DNA of 64,000 nucleotides, from assembly GCF_001028625.1 (NCBI RefSeq), contig NZ_CP011805.1, forward strand, positions 2,031,001 to 2,095,000, in the 5' to 3' direction. The position numbers and the translations under genes were made by a program. Origin of the DNA: Pelagerythrobacter marensis. Lineage in GTDB: Bacteria > Pseudomonadota > Alphaproteobacteria > Sphingomonadales > Sphingomonadaceae. The notes below the pieces were generated by a model. That model was given only the letters and a program-made list of their open reading frames with translations. It was not told the origin of the DNA and did no database searches. This document shows, in pieces, positions 1-8,219 of this stretch. Numbering within the stretch: the first letter of the stretch is position 1; each line of letters begins with the position of its first letter.

Positions 1-19
1 CGGGCGGGGAGGAACGGCA

Positions 20-610
20 ATGAAGCCGTACCCTAGTCGCAAGGCAGCGGTATGCGCGGCGTTCCTGGCATGCACAGCGTGGCCCACATACGCTGCCGCC
101 GACCAACTCTACAGCGGGGATCGCTGGGCCTCTGTCGCAAGCGACGAACGCGCTTCCGAAGTGGGTGACATCCTGACGGTCCTTATATCGGAATCGGCAA
201 GCTCATCGAGCCGACTGCAACAGAATTCCTCGCGCAGTACCAGCCTGGGTGGATCGTTCGGCGCCGGACCGATCGACGAATCCGCATCGCTCGATTTCGG
301 CAACAACCACAATGGACGCGGCGAAATCGTTCGCAACGAACGTTTCGCGACACAGATGTCCGCTCTCGTCGTGGCAGTCCTCCCGAACGGCGATCTGGCG
401 ATAGAAGGCTCGCAATTCATGCAAATAAACGGCGAAGAGACGCGCGTCGCCGTGCGCGGGCAGGTCCGCAAGCAAGACATTCAGCCGGGCAATTACGTCC
501 TCTCTGCGCGCATCGCGCGGGCCGAGATCGACTATGACGGCAAGGGGTTTGTGACGCGAAGCGCCAGGCCCGGTCTCATCAACCGCATCTTCAATTTTCT
601 CGGGCTGTGA
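20..610 (+). CDS. flgH: Flagellar L-ring protein FlgH
   Basis: FlgH forms the outer-membrane L-ring bushing around the flagellar rod. The 196-aa protein has the family hallmarks: an early DQLYSGDRWAS stretch, a GDILTVLISESASS segment, a central FATQMSALVVAVLPNGDL-like block, and a C-terminal VLSARIARAEIDYDGKG strand. It is shorter than the usual 220-240 aa. The N-terminus looks like an ordinary signal peptide with a likely cut after PTYA; the only early Cys sits in FLAC, a poor lipobox, whereas classical FlgH is a lipoprotein. The ATG follows a GGGAGGA ribosome-binding site at the window edge. flgI follows directly, so this is the middle of an operon whose upstream part (perhaps flgF/flgG/flgA) lies outside the window. 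The family call is firm; loss of lipidation is inferred. Confidence 0.93.
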   Translation: MKPYPSRKAAVCAAFLACTAWPTYAAADQLYSGDRWASVASDERASEVGDILTVLISESASSSSRLQQNSSRSTSLGGSFGAGPIDESASLDFGNNHNGRGEIVRNERFATQMSALVVAVLPNGDLAIEGSQFMQINGEETRVAVRGQVRKQDIQPGNYVLSARIARAEIDYDGKGFVTRSARPGLINRIFNFLGL

Positions 611-612
611 CA

Positions 613-1740
613 ATGCTTCGTTCCCGCTTGTGCCGGACCCTGCTGGCCGCGCTGCTTGGCATCATGATGCTGCCCGCCGTCCCCGTATCGGCACAGGAAG
701 TTCCGATCAAAGGACTCGGCAGATTCGACGGTTGGCGCGAAAACGCGCTCATCGGCTACGGAATCGTTACCGGGTTGGCCGGATCGGGCGACTCGCGTCG
801 CAACGAAATCACTCGTCAGGCACTGCGCAACGTGCTCTCGCGTCTCGGCAGCGTCGTTGGCGAAGACCAGATCAATAGCCGCAATGTGGCTGTTGTGATC
901 GTCACTGCCAGGCTCCCCGCATCCGCCAACCCCGGCGACCGCATCGATGCCATCGTTTCATCGATCGGAGACGCTCGCTCGCTTGCAGGCGGCACTCTCC
1001 TGATGACCCCGTTGCTCGGGCCCGATCAAAAACCCTACGCCCTGGCGCAAGGGTCGCTCACGGTCGGTGGATACGATTTCGAAGCCAACCTGAACCGACA
1101 GCAGCGCAATTATCCGACCAGCGCCGTGCTACCCGGCGGGGCAACGATTGAGAATGCGGTCGAGGCCTCGGTCCTGAAAAACGGGTACATCTCGTTCCTC
1201 CTTGCCGAGCCGGGCTTTACGACAGCGCAATCGATCAGCGATGCGATCAACTTGCGGCTGGGCTACGGCACGGCCACAGTGCGAAACGCCGACGAGGTGC
1301 TGATCCGCTTCGATCAGCCTGTCAGCCAGCTGGCTACGTTCCTTTCGACCATCGAGAACCTTCCGGTCAGGCCCGATCGAACACCGCGAATCGTGATCAA
1401 TGAACGGACCGGCACGATCGTAGCGGGTGGCGACGTGCAGATTTCGAGCGTCGTCATTTCGCAAGGCGACATCAAGGTTTCCGTCAAAAGCGAAAGCCAC
1501 GCCTCCCAACCAAGCTTTATCGCCGGTTTCGCCAGCGACATTTCCAGCCTGGTGGTGACCAATACCGAACTGGCTGTAGAACAAGGAGGCGACGACGCGG
1601 TGCTGTCACTGCCCGACACCAATGTCGCCGCGCTGTTCCGCACGCTCGCCCAGGCAAAAGTCGATACGCGCCGCACGATCGGAATTCTGCAGGCAATCAA
1701 GGCCGCAGGTGCGCTGCACGCAGAAATCGTGATTCAATGA
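613..1740 (+). CDS. flgI: Flagellar P-ring protein FlgI
   Basis: FlgI builds the periplasmic P-ring around the rod. The protein (375 aa, normal length) starts with a cleavable signal peptide ending near VPVSAQE. It then shows family motifs: GRFDGWRENALIGYGIVTGLAGSGD, a VVIVTARLPASANPGDRIDA segment (residues ~95-120), GGTLLMTPLLGPD and a C-terminal LPDTNVAALFRTLAQAKVDTR. I chose the ATG at 613, two bases after the flgH stop; an in-frame GTG at 607 overlaps flgH and would add only two residues. It is co-transcribed with flgH and flgB. Confidence 0.95.
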   Translation: MLRSRLCRTLLAALLGIMMLPAVPVSAQEVPIKGLGRFDGWRENALIGYGIVTGLAGSGDSRRNEITRQALRNVLSRLGSVVGEDQINSRNVAVVIVTARLPASANPGDRIDAIVSSIGDARSLAGGTLLMTPLLGPDQKPYALAQGSLTVGGYDFEANLNRQQRNYPTSAVLPGGATIENAVEASVLKNGYISFLLAEPGFTTAQSISDAINLRLGYGTATVRNADEVLIRFDQPVSQLATFLSTIENLPVRPDRTPRIVINERTGTIVAGGDVQISSVVISQGDIKVSVKSESHASQPSFIAGFASDISSLVVTNTELAVEQGGDDAVLSLPDTNVAALFRTLAQAKVDTRRTIGILQAIKAAGALHAEIVIQ

Positions 1741-1750
1741 GGAGGTGAGG

Positions 1751-2098
1751 ATGGACACGCTATCCATAGCATTGGTTTCCAAGGCGCTCGACGGACTGAG
1801 TCTGCGCGCCGCGGCGACCGCGCAGAATATCGCCAACGTCAACTCCGAAGGCTACAGCCCAGTCGGGGTTTCCTTCGAGGAAAGCCTGCGTGAGGCCTCG
1901 CGCATGGGAATCGATGCCATCGGCAAGGTCCGCCCGGAAATGGCTCGCACTCCGCAAGGCGACATCGGCGGCAGTATACGCCTCGACCTCGAAATGGCCG
2001 AAGCATCGCGGACCTCTCTGCGATATTCCGCTCTCGTCGAGGTGCTCAATCGCCAGTTGCAGATCGGCCATGCGATCGTGCGAGGAGGACGGCAGTGA
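1751..2098 (+). CDS. flgB: Flagellar basal-body rod protein FlgB
   Basis: Proximal rod protein exported by the flagellar type III system. It has the typical rod N-terminus (LRAAATAQNIANVNSEGYSP, residues ~18-37) and a C-terminal heptad helix (LRYSALVEVLNRQLQIGHAI). At 115 aa it is a little shorter than most FlgB. The ATG at 1751 is preceded by a strong GGAGGTGAGG site at 1741-1750, which decides against the in-frame GTG at 1745. The stop overlaps the flgC start (GTGA), giving translational coupling. Confidence 0.92.
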   Translation: MDTLSIALVSKALDGLSLRAAATAQNIANVNSEGYSPVGVSFEESLREASRMGIDAIGKVRPEMARTPQGDIGGSIRLDLEMAEASRTSLRYSALVEVLNRQLQIGHAIVRGGRQ

Positions 2099-2532
2099 AC
2101 GCCTTGGAAATCAGCCGCACGGGTCTCGACGTCGAATGGCGGCGGATGGAGATCATCGCGCAAAACATCGCGAACATGAACACTTCGCGCACCGCCAGCG
2201 GCGATCCCTTCACACCGCTTCGGCTGGTCTCAGGACCGGATCGAACGTTCGCCGAAAGTCTTGTCGCCGCCCGCCGCGAAGGAGCCGAACCGCGGCCAAC
2301 CGGCGTGCGCGTCTATGGCGTCGAGCGCGAAGACGGCGGGGTGCGTAAAGTGTACGAACCGGGCCACCCGCATGCCGATCCCGAGGGATTCGTCTCCTAT
2401 CCCGATATCAGTCACGCACGAGAGATGACGCTGATGATCGAGACAGCCCGGGCCTACGAAGCGAACCTGGTCGCGATGTCGAGCGCACGGCAGATGTATT
2501 CCAGCGCACTCCAACTCGGGCGCCCGGCATGA
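2095..2532 (+). CDS. flgC: Flagellar basal-body rod protein FlgC
   Basis: Proximal rod protein that pairs with FlgB. The 145-aa protein has the classic N-terminal rod motif (EWRRMEIIAQNIANMNTSRT) and the FlgC-specific VYEPGHPHADPEGFVSYPDI stretch near residue 85-105. The C-terminal helix is TARAYEANLVAMSSARQMY. Translation begins at a GTG overlapping the flgB stop, with a good upstream AGGAGG at about 2082. Its own end overlaps fliE by ATGA. Confidence 0.95.
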   Translation: MNALEISRTGLDVEWRRMEIIAQNIANMNTSRTASGDPFTPLRLVSGPDRTFAESLVAARREGAEPRPTGVRVYGVEREDGGVRKVYEPGHPHADPEGFVSYPDISHAREMTLMIETARAYEANLVAMSSARQMYSSALQLGRPA

Positions 2533-2855
2533 CCGAGGTAACAGCGATAAACAGCGCAATTGCACTCGATGGCACGACACCGGCCATCAACCGGCTGGGT
2601 CTGGCCCCCTCTTCTCAAAACGTTGCTGACAATGCTGCGAGCTTCCACGCAATTTTGACGACCGGCCTGGAAACAGTCGATCGGAAGATCGCGTCAGCCG
2701 ACAACCTCGTCCGTCAGTTCGCGGTCGACGACGATATTCCGATTCATCAAGTGACGCTTGCGCTCGAACAGGCCCGCATGTCGGTAGAGCTCGCACTGGA
2801 AGTGCGCACCCGCATGCTCGAAACCTATCGCGAGCTGATGAACATGCAGGTCTAG
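2529..2855 (+). CDS. fliE: Flagellar hook-basal body protein FliE
   Basis: FliE joins the MS ring to the rod and is an early export substrate. The protein is 108 aa, the usual size, with a disordered N-terminal third and the conserved C-terminal helix (DDIPIHQVTLALEQARMSVE, then VRTRMLETYRELMNMQV). The ATG overlaps the flgC stop. The gene order flgB-flgC-fliE-fliF is the standard rod/MS-ring block. Confidence 0.92.
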   Translation: MTEVTAINSAIALDGTTPAINRLGLAPSSQNVADNAASFHAILTTGLETVDRKIASADNLVRQFAVDDDIPIHQVTLALEQARMSVELALEVRTRMLETYRELMNMQV

Positions 2856-2883
2856 CAGCGGGAAGAGGGAAAAGGGCCTACAC

Positions 2884-4095
2884 ATGCAGCACAAGCAACT
2901 CATTCTGGCCGGCGGTCTGTTTGCAGGCGTTATGGCCATGCTCCTTGCCGCATACGTTCTGTTGCTGCGCCCGGACAACGTCTTGCTTGTGCAGGACGTG
3001 CGGTCCGAAGATGCCGCTACGATCGTCGGTGAGCTGGAAAGCCATGCGATTCCCTACGAACTGGCAGACGGCGGGAACCGGATCATGGTTCCGGAGGATC
3101 AGGTCGGCGAGGCCCGGATTGCTATTGCCGGAACCGAACTGGTGGCGGGCGGCACCGTCGGCTTCGAGTTGTTCAACGAAGCGGACATGGGCCTCACCGA
3201 ATTTGCCCAGAAGGTCAACTATCAGCGCGCCCTCCAGGGGGAACTCGCGCGGACAATCATGATGATGGAAGGGGTGTCCTTCGCCCGCGTTCACCTGTCG
3301 CTGTCCGAACGAACCCTGTTTCGCGGCGACGCGCCTGCCGCCAAGGCCGCCGTTAGCGTGCAACCGACAGCCGGGCGGCAGATCGGCGGCGAACGTGTCG
3401 AGGGGATTCAAGAGCTAGTGGCATCCGCGGTGAATAATCTTTCGTCGCAGGATGTCTCGGTGCTCGATGAGCGGGGCGAACTGATCAGCGCAACACCCCT
3501 GGCGATCGGAGAGGGCGCCGAACCCCGAGACGAACGAGCTGCCCTAGAAGACTACTTCAGCGCCAGGGCCCGCAAAGCTGCCAAGCCATTCCTTGAGGGG
3601 CTGGACCATGCCATTCGGGTGACCGCTGTCGACCTCGATCCGGCAAGTGATACAGCTTCTTCGGCATCCGGCCCGCAGGGACGCAACTTCAGCCTGCGAA
3701 TTGCCGTGCGCACCGAGGTGCGAATCGATGCGGACGATCGCGTCGAAATCGAACGGACTATTGCTGACGCAGTGGGATTGGATGCCGGAAGGGGGGACAA
3801 CTTGCGGTTCGAAGTCGCACCGCTGGAAACGTTCGCTCCCGCCGCGCTACCCGCCCCTGCACCGGCCGCGACCAGGCAGCAGGTCTTACCTCCAAACACG
3901 CCAGGCACTGATTGGATCGCGTGGGTGTTCGGCTTGCTTTCGAACCGATGGTTCTGGCTCGGCGCGCTTGCCGTCGCAGCTGTCGCAGTGCCCCTGGTCA
4001 GGCGGTCGCGGCGCATGTCGGAGGAAGAGCGGCAAAGCTTCGCACAACTTCTCGACGAACATATCGAGGCGCGTCGGGACCAGGCCCATGTCTGA
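2884..4095 (+). CDS. fliF: Compact flagellar MS-ring protein FliF
   Basis: FliF forms the inner-membrane MS ring that houses the export gate and normally carries FliG on its cytoplasmic tail. The order seen is: transmembrane helix 1 (residues ~7-28), two ring-building motifs (DVRSEDAATIVGELESHAIP, then a NYQRALQGELARTI...VSFARVHLSL block at ~115-150), a shortened third domain, a Pro/Ala-rich linker, and transmembrane helix 2 (~353-372). The charged tail is about 30 residues. At 403 aa it is about 150 residues shorter than enterobacterial FliF (about 550), mainly because the long insertion in the third domain and most of the tail are missing. The ribosome-binding site is purine-rich (GGGAAGAGGGAAAAGGG). 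The 3' end overlaps the next gene by 8 bp. Confidence 0.9.
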   Translation: MQHKQLILAGGLFAGVMAMLLAAYVLLLRPDNVLLVQDVRSEDAATIVGELESHAIPYELADGGNRIMVPEDQVGEARIAIAGTELVAGGTVGFELFNEADMGLTEFAQKVNYQRALQGELARTIMMMEGVSFARVHLSLSERTLFRGDAPAAKAAVSVQPTAGRQIGGERVEGIQELVASAVNNLSSQDVSVLDERGELISATPLAIGEGAEPRDERAALEDYFSARARKAAKPFLEGLDHAIRVTAVDLDPASDTASSASGPQGRNFSLRIAVRTEVRIDADDRVEIERTIADAVGLDAGRGDNLRFEVAPLETFAPAALPAPAPAATRQQVLPPNTPGTDWIAWVFGLLSNRWFWLGALAVAAVAVPLVRRSRRMSEEERQSFAQLLDEHIEARRDQAHV

Positions 4096-4477
4096 CACGA
4101 CAACAAGCGACAATCCGGTTCTAGCGCGATGGCGGACAATGCACCCAGCCGATCGGGAGGCGATACTGCTTGCACTGCCTCTGGGGCAACGCGAGATTTT
4201 CGAACAGATGCTTGTCGAAGAGGCGAATGACTCCGCCGATAATCGCAAAGGCGAGTTCCGAAACTATTCGGCATGGGCCGCACGGATTCTCACGGATTGC
4301 ACCGAGCAGGATGGAACCGGTCAACGCGCGGAGAAGTTGCCGGTGACGCCGCTCGTGTCATCGACCCTGGTCGACATTCATGCAGAGCTGCGTGATCGAC
4401 CCGATTTTTCGCGAAAGGGATGGGGTCTTGCTGATCGTATCCGATCGCTTCTCCACGCGTGGGGCCTGGCGACATGA
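4088..4477 (+). CDS. Unrecognised 129-aa protein at the fliG position
   Basis: I do not recognise this protein as a known family. It lies between fliF and fliH, exactly where fliG normally sits, overlapping fliF by 8 bp and fliH by ATGA, so it is surely co-translated with them. It is 129 aa, mostly helical and soluble, with no membrane segment. Its N-terminal part (RWRTMHPADREAILLALP) faintly recalls the EHPQ-x-IA-x-IL-x-x-L segment of the FliG middle domain, but FliG is about 330 aa and its C-terminal torque-generating helix with charged residues is not visible. It could be a minimal MS-ring adaptor, a FliG remnant or an export chaperone. Position is solid; function is unknown. Confidence 0.75.
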   Translation: MSDTTTSDNPVLARWRTMHPADREAILLALPLGQREIFEQMLVEEANDSADNRKGEFRNYSAWAARILTDCTEQDGTGQRAEKLPVTPLVSSTLVDIHAELRDRPDFSRKGWGLADRIRSLLHAWGLAT

Positions 4478-5217
4478 TTAGCATTCTCAAGCATGGCGAC
4501 CGCCGGCATCAGAACGCGATCGAGCCCTTCACAGGGAGCATCCCTCGCCTGCAACGGGCGAGCGAGGACGCCGGGCCAATCGCGAACGATTCTTCTGATC
4601 CGTCGCATTTACAGCCGAATGTCGTGCAGGTGACCGGCGAAAATTCGGCGGCCGGACGCACGGCGTTCGAACAGGAAATCGAAAGGTTGCGGCAGCAGAT
4701 CGAAGACATGGAAGCGAGCGTCGAGCGGCAGATCGCGGAAGCGTTCGACAATGGGCGCGACGCAGGCCTCGCGGAAGCGCGGGAGGGGGACAACAAACGG
4801 CTCGCTCTACTTGAGCAAGCTTTGCATCGTGCACGGCAGGATTTCAATTGCAAGACCGCCGATGTCGAAGCACTTGCAATTATAATTGCACGCGCGGTCC
4901 TCGCCAGGATCTTCGGCGATGATACACTGGACGCACGTCGGATCGAAGCCACTGTGGCCCATCGACTGGAGCAGATCGATCCGGCCGAAGTGCGCGCGGT
5001 CCGCGTTTCGGCGTCTGATTTCCCCGACGCATCCGAACTGGAACGTATCGCCGGGAGGTTCCCCGATCTGATTGTGCATCGCGATCGCAACCTTGCAGCA
5101 GGGGAAAGCTTGATCGAACTTGATTTGGGAAGGATCGACCCTTCGCCAGTGCGGCAATGGGAGAAGGCCGATGCTCATCTGGCCACACTAGCCGAAGGCG
5201 GGGGTCAAATTCGGTGA
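4474..5217 (+). CDS. fliH: Flagellar export stator FliH
   Basis: FliH is the peripheral stalk/regulator that tethers the FliI ATPase to the C-ring. The protein is 247 aa. A disordered N-terminal ~70 residues is followed by a long coiled coil (EIERLRQQIEDMEASVERQ) containing small-xxx-small repeats (AEAFDNGRDAGLAEAREGD). The C-terminal FliI-binding domain reads AIIIARAVLARIFG...VRAVRVSASDFPD. The ATG at 4474 overlaps the upstream stop; an in-frame ATG at 4459 lies inside the preceding gene and is less likely. It is coupled to fliI by GTGA. Confidence 0.85.
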   Translation: MISILKHGDRRHQNAIEPFTGSIPRLQRASEDAGPIANDSSDPSHLQPNVVQVTGENSAAGRTAFEQEIERLRQQIEDMEASVERQIAEAFDNGRDAGLAEAREGDNKRLALLEQALHRARQDFNCKTADVEALAIIIARAVLARIFGDDTLDARRIEATVAHRLEQIDPAEVRAVRVSASDFPDASELERIAGRFPDLIVHRDRNLAAGESLIELDLGRIDPSPVRQWEKADAHLATLAEGGGQIR

Positions 5218-6536
5218 GCGACGCGATTGTCTCTCGCATTCTTGAAGCGGATTACGCGCCGCCTTGCGGATCGGTCACCGCGCTGGGCCAGGGCTTTGTT
5301 GCTGCAGACGGTCCAGCCGCCGGTGTTGGTGATTACTGCAGCATCGATGCCGCTGGGACGGGCACCATCCTAGCCGAAGTCGTCTCGGTCTCCCGGACAG
5401 GCCTTCGCTTGTCACCACTGGCGCCCACCCGGGCGATTTCCTTGGGTGCGAAAGTGGTGCGGATGCCTGGCGGACGCGATTTTCCGGCAGGCGACGCATT
5501 CGCCGGCCGAGCTATCGATGCGTTGGGGCGGCCCATCGACGGCTTGGGTGACATTGGATGCTCAAGCCAGGCGGCTGCGGCGAGCGCGACGCGGGTCGAA
5601 GCGCTCGACCGGGCGGTTGGGGCCGCCCGTTTCACAACCGGCATTCGGGCGATCGACGGCTTGCTTCCAATGGCTCAGGGACAGCGCGTCGGCATTTTTG
5701 CCGCCAGCGGCGTCGGCAAGACGAGCCTGATCGAGCAATTGCTGGAGCAAGCGCAATTCGATCGCGCGGTCATCTGCCTGGTTGGTGAACGCGGTCGCGA
5801 AGTCGCCAAGGTCTGGGATGCGGTGACACGCGGGGATCGGGGGAGCCGCGTTGCTCTGGTTGCTGCTACTGCTGATGAAAGCCCAGCCTTGCGTGTGCGC
5901 GCAATCGAACAGGCACTCGCACTGGCCGAGCACTGGCGCGCGGAAGGCAAGGATGTGCTGCTACTGGTCGACTCCATCTCGCGCGTCGCAACCGCGCTGC
6001 GCGAAATCGGCCTTGCCGCGGGCGAGCCACCAGCCGCTCGGGGCTATACCGCCAATGTGTTCTCGGCCGTGCCGCGCCTGGTCGAGCGCTGCGGCGCAGT
6101 GCGCGGCGGAGGTGCCGTTACAGCCATCCTGTCGGTGTTGAGCGAAACCGACGACGTCGACGACCCGATTGTCGAACTGATGAAATCGGTTCTCGACGGG
6201 CACATCGTGTTGTCTCGCAGTTTGGCCGAGCGTCGGCATTATCCGGCGATCGATATCGCCCGAAGCGTCAGCCGCCTCTCAGATGAACTCTTGAGCGAAG
6301 AGCAAGCCGAGGCGGCGGCCAATGTTTTCCGTCTCCATGCGACGTACGAGGAAGCACGACCGATGATCGAAAGCGGTCTCTACGTTGCCGGGAGCAGTTC
6401 TGAAATCGATCGCGCGATTGAAGCCCACCCCCATCTCATGCGCTTCCTACGGCAAGGTCGGCGCGAAACATGCTCGATAGACGAAACGGAGGCCGAACTC
6501 ACGGCGGTGACAGCAGGAGCGCACCATGTCGCGTAG
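5214..6536 (+). CDS. fliI: Flagellum-specific ATPase FliI
   Basis: Hexameric ATPase of the flagellar type III export apparatus, homologous to the F1 beta subunit. The protein is 440 aa, normal size. Visible motifs are Walker A (ASGVGKTSL, residues ~163-171), GERGREV, Walker B (DVLLLVDSISR) and the export-ATPase signature around PRLVERCG. The GTG start overlaps the fliH stop; an ATG further upstream at 5157 lies in fliH. The gene ends 11 bp inside the fliJ-like gene. All catalytic motifs are intact, so the export machine should be energised normally. Confidence 0.97.
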   Translation: MSDAIVSRILEADYAPPCGSVTALGQGFVAADGPAAGVGDYCSIDAAGTGTILAEVVSVSRTGLRLSPLAPTRAISLGAKVVRMPGGRDFPAGDAFAGRAIDALGRPIDGLGDIGCSSQAAAASATRVEALDRAVGAARFTTGIRAIDGLLPMAQGQRVGIFAASGVGKTSLIEQLLEQAQFDRAVICLVGERGREVAKVWDAVTRGDRGSRVALVAATADESPALRVRAIEQALALAEHWRAEGKDVLLLVDSISRVATALREIGLAAGEPPAARGYTANVFSAVPRLVERCGAVRGGGAVTAILSVLSETDDVDDPIVELMKSVLDGHIVLSRSLAERRHYPAIDIARSVSRLSDELLSEEQAEAAANVFRLHATYEEARPMIESGLYVAGSSSEIDRAIEAHPHLMRFLRQGRRETCSIDETEAELTAVTAGAHHVA

Positions 6537-6981
6537 CCGGGCCGGATCGCAGGACCTGAAACAACTTACCCGGTTGCAGGCGCTGCGGACGGCACGCGAG
6601 CAGCGTAAGCTCGAAGATGCAACCGCAGCGCATCGCAAGCTCCAGGATGCGATGAAGAATGCGGAGCAGAGGCACCGAACCGCAAGTGACGAGGCCGCAC
6701 AGGCCTTGTCGTTGAATCTGCTCGACCCCGAACGCATGGTCCGTCTCAATGCGATTCTTCGGCTTTGCGACCAGGCGCATCAGCAAGCGCGGCACGACGT
6801 CCTTCGCGCCGCCCGTCGCGAAGATGCCGCCCGCCGCGATTGGCACGCCGCCGACAGACAGCGCGACCAGCTGCACAAGCGCCATGCAAGGCTGAAGAAG
6901 AAGGAGGCCGAGGCGCGCGATACCCGCGCGACGCTGGCGGTGATCGAACATCTCGCAGCCACATCGGCGGAGGAACGATAG
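6526..6981 (+). CDS. fliJ: FliJ-like coiled-coil export protein
   Basis: This 151-aa protein is almost entirely charged alpha-helix with Arg/Lys/Gln/Glu heptads (REQRKLEDATAAHRKLQDAM and KRHARLKKKEAEARDTRATL). That is the character of FliJ, the central stalk that inserts into the FliI hexamer. Sequence conservation in FliJ is low, so the call rests on shape, size and position directly after fliI. The start overlaps fliI by 11 bp. It is probably required to couple ATPase and export gate. Confidence 0.75.
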   Translation: MSRSRAGSQDLKQLTRLQALRTAREQRKLEDATAAHRKLQDAMKNAEQRHRTASDEAAQALSLNLLDPERMVRLNAILRLCDQAHQQARHDVLRAARREDAARRDWHAADRQRDQLHKRHARLKKKEAEARDTRATLAVIEHLAATSAEER

Positions 6982-7757
6982 TGAAGATTGCATCCCCGTT
7001 GCTCCCGGTCGAACGGCAGACCGGAATGCTTGGCAGAGCCGTCGCGCGAAAGACAGTGTCGTTCGATGATATCCTCGCGCAACTCGGCGTCTCGGCCGCG
7101 AGCCAGCCCGAACGCGGCGCAGCGCGATCGAACACGGCGCCAGAGATCGGCGATACCGCTGTCGGGTTCGGAGAAAGGCCGGTCATCCTGCTGACGGTCC
7201 CGCCCGGTTCGCACGAAAGCACGTCGGGAAGAAACCACGCAGTCGAAGGAATTGCGCGACAGGTCGCCGCGGTCGCGCGGGCGCTCATACGAGGAAGTCA
7301 CGATTTCGGCACGGCGGAGGTTCGTAATGCAAGTGCGCCCCTTATAACAAAAAAGCGGCCGCCATCGACGTCTGGATCGGCATCAGGCGTGACAAAGACA
7401 TCGTCGCCAGCTCTCCCCAAGCCGAACGCAATTGTGGATACCGAGGGGGTATCGACGGGCCGCTTCACAATGCAGGCCGCCAGCGCCGCCGCAAACCGGC
7501 AAACCGGCGATCTGTCCGCACCAGCCGGCAGCGCGGCTGGACGCGTCGCAAGCAACCACACCGCCGGATCGATTCCCATTCAGGCCGCGCTTGTCGCCAT
7601 GGACGATGGTTTCCGGTTGATCGTGCGCCTTCCGAGCCTGAGCGACGAAGAGCAGGTCGAGCTGTCCAAACGCCTGACGGAACTTTTCGCGCAAATGGGC
7701 GAAACGCCGCCCGAACTCGTGATCCACCGTTCCGCCATGTCCAGCGAGGGAGATTGA
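6981..7757 (+). CDS. fliK: Putative hook-length control protein FliK-like
   Basis: The protein is 258 aa. A long low-complexity Ala/Ser/Pro/Thr-rich middle is followed by a more ordered C-terminus with strand-helix pattern (IQAALVAMDDGFRLIVRLP then SDEEQVELSKRLTELFAQM). That matches the ruler-plus-switch layout of FliK, although FliK is usually longer and the C-terminal domain here is weak. The GTG start at 6981 shares one base with the fliJ stop (ATAGTG). flgD follows immediately, the usual neighbour of fliK. Assigned mainly by position. Confidence 0.6.
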   Translation: MKIASPLLPVERQTGMLGRAVARKTVSFDDILAQLGVSAASQPERGAARSNTAPEIGDTAVGFGERPVILLTVPPGSHESTSGRNHAVEGIARQVAAVARALIRGSHDFGTAEVRNASAPLITKKRPPSTSGSASGVTKTSSPALPKPNAIVDTEGVSTGRFTMQAASAAANRQTGDLSAPAGSAAGRVASNHTAGSIPIQAALVAMDDGFRLIVRLPSLSDEEQVELSKRLTELFAQMGETPPELVIHRSAMSSEGD

Positions 7758-7759
7758 CG

Positions 7760-8218
7760 ATGCAGGCTGGCCCAATCGACACCATGGTCGCGACGAATCA
7801 GGTTGCTGCCGCTCAAACGCAGACCCCCGAACAATCCGTGGCGGCCACGGATGCGTTCGGACTCGGGTTCGAAGATCTGCTGAAGATCGTACTCACTCAG
7901 CTGACGTACCAGGATCCGCTGAAACCGATGGAGAATTTCGAGTTCGTATCGCAGCTCGCACAATTCTCACAGATCCAGCAGGCGCAGGAAACCAACAACG
8001 CCTTGCAGACGCTCGTGACAGCACAGGCGAGTTCGCAGGCGGCAAGCCTGCTTGGCAAGACGGTCGATGTGGGTTCGGGCACCGCCGCGCTGAGCGGAGA
8101 GGTGGTCGCAGTCACTTTCGGCCAGGCCGGCCCCACCGTGACCATCGAGACCGGTGAGAATCAGACGATCAGCAATTTGCCACTCAGCGCGATCATGCAA
8201 ATCAGGGAGAGCAGCTGA
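7760..8218 (+). CDS. flgD: Hook cap / hook assembly protein FlgD (short)
   Basis: FlgD caps the growing hook and guides FlgE polymerisation. The conserved N-terminal domain is clear: DLLKIVLTQLTYQDPLKPME then FVSQLAQFSQIQQAQETNNA. After it comes a single SLLGKTVDVGSGTAALSGEV segment; the second half of the C-terminal Tudor/Ig region is missing. The protein is 152 aa against about 220-230 in enterics. I took the ATG at 7760 rather than the TTG at 7754. flgE starts one base after the stop. Confidence 0.9.
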   Translation: MQAGPIDTMVATNQVAAAQTQTPEQSVAATDAFGLGFEDLLKIVLTQLTYQDPLKPMENFEFVSQLAQFSQIQQAQETNNALQTLVTAQASSQAASLLGKTVDVGSGTAALSGEVVAVTFGQAGPTVTIETGENQTISNLPLSAIMQIRESS

Positions 8219-8219
8219 C

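Noticed and set aside
607..612. GTG start for flgI at 607
   Set aside because: It overlaps the flgH stop; the ATG at 613 fits the signal peptide equally well and adds no overlap.
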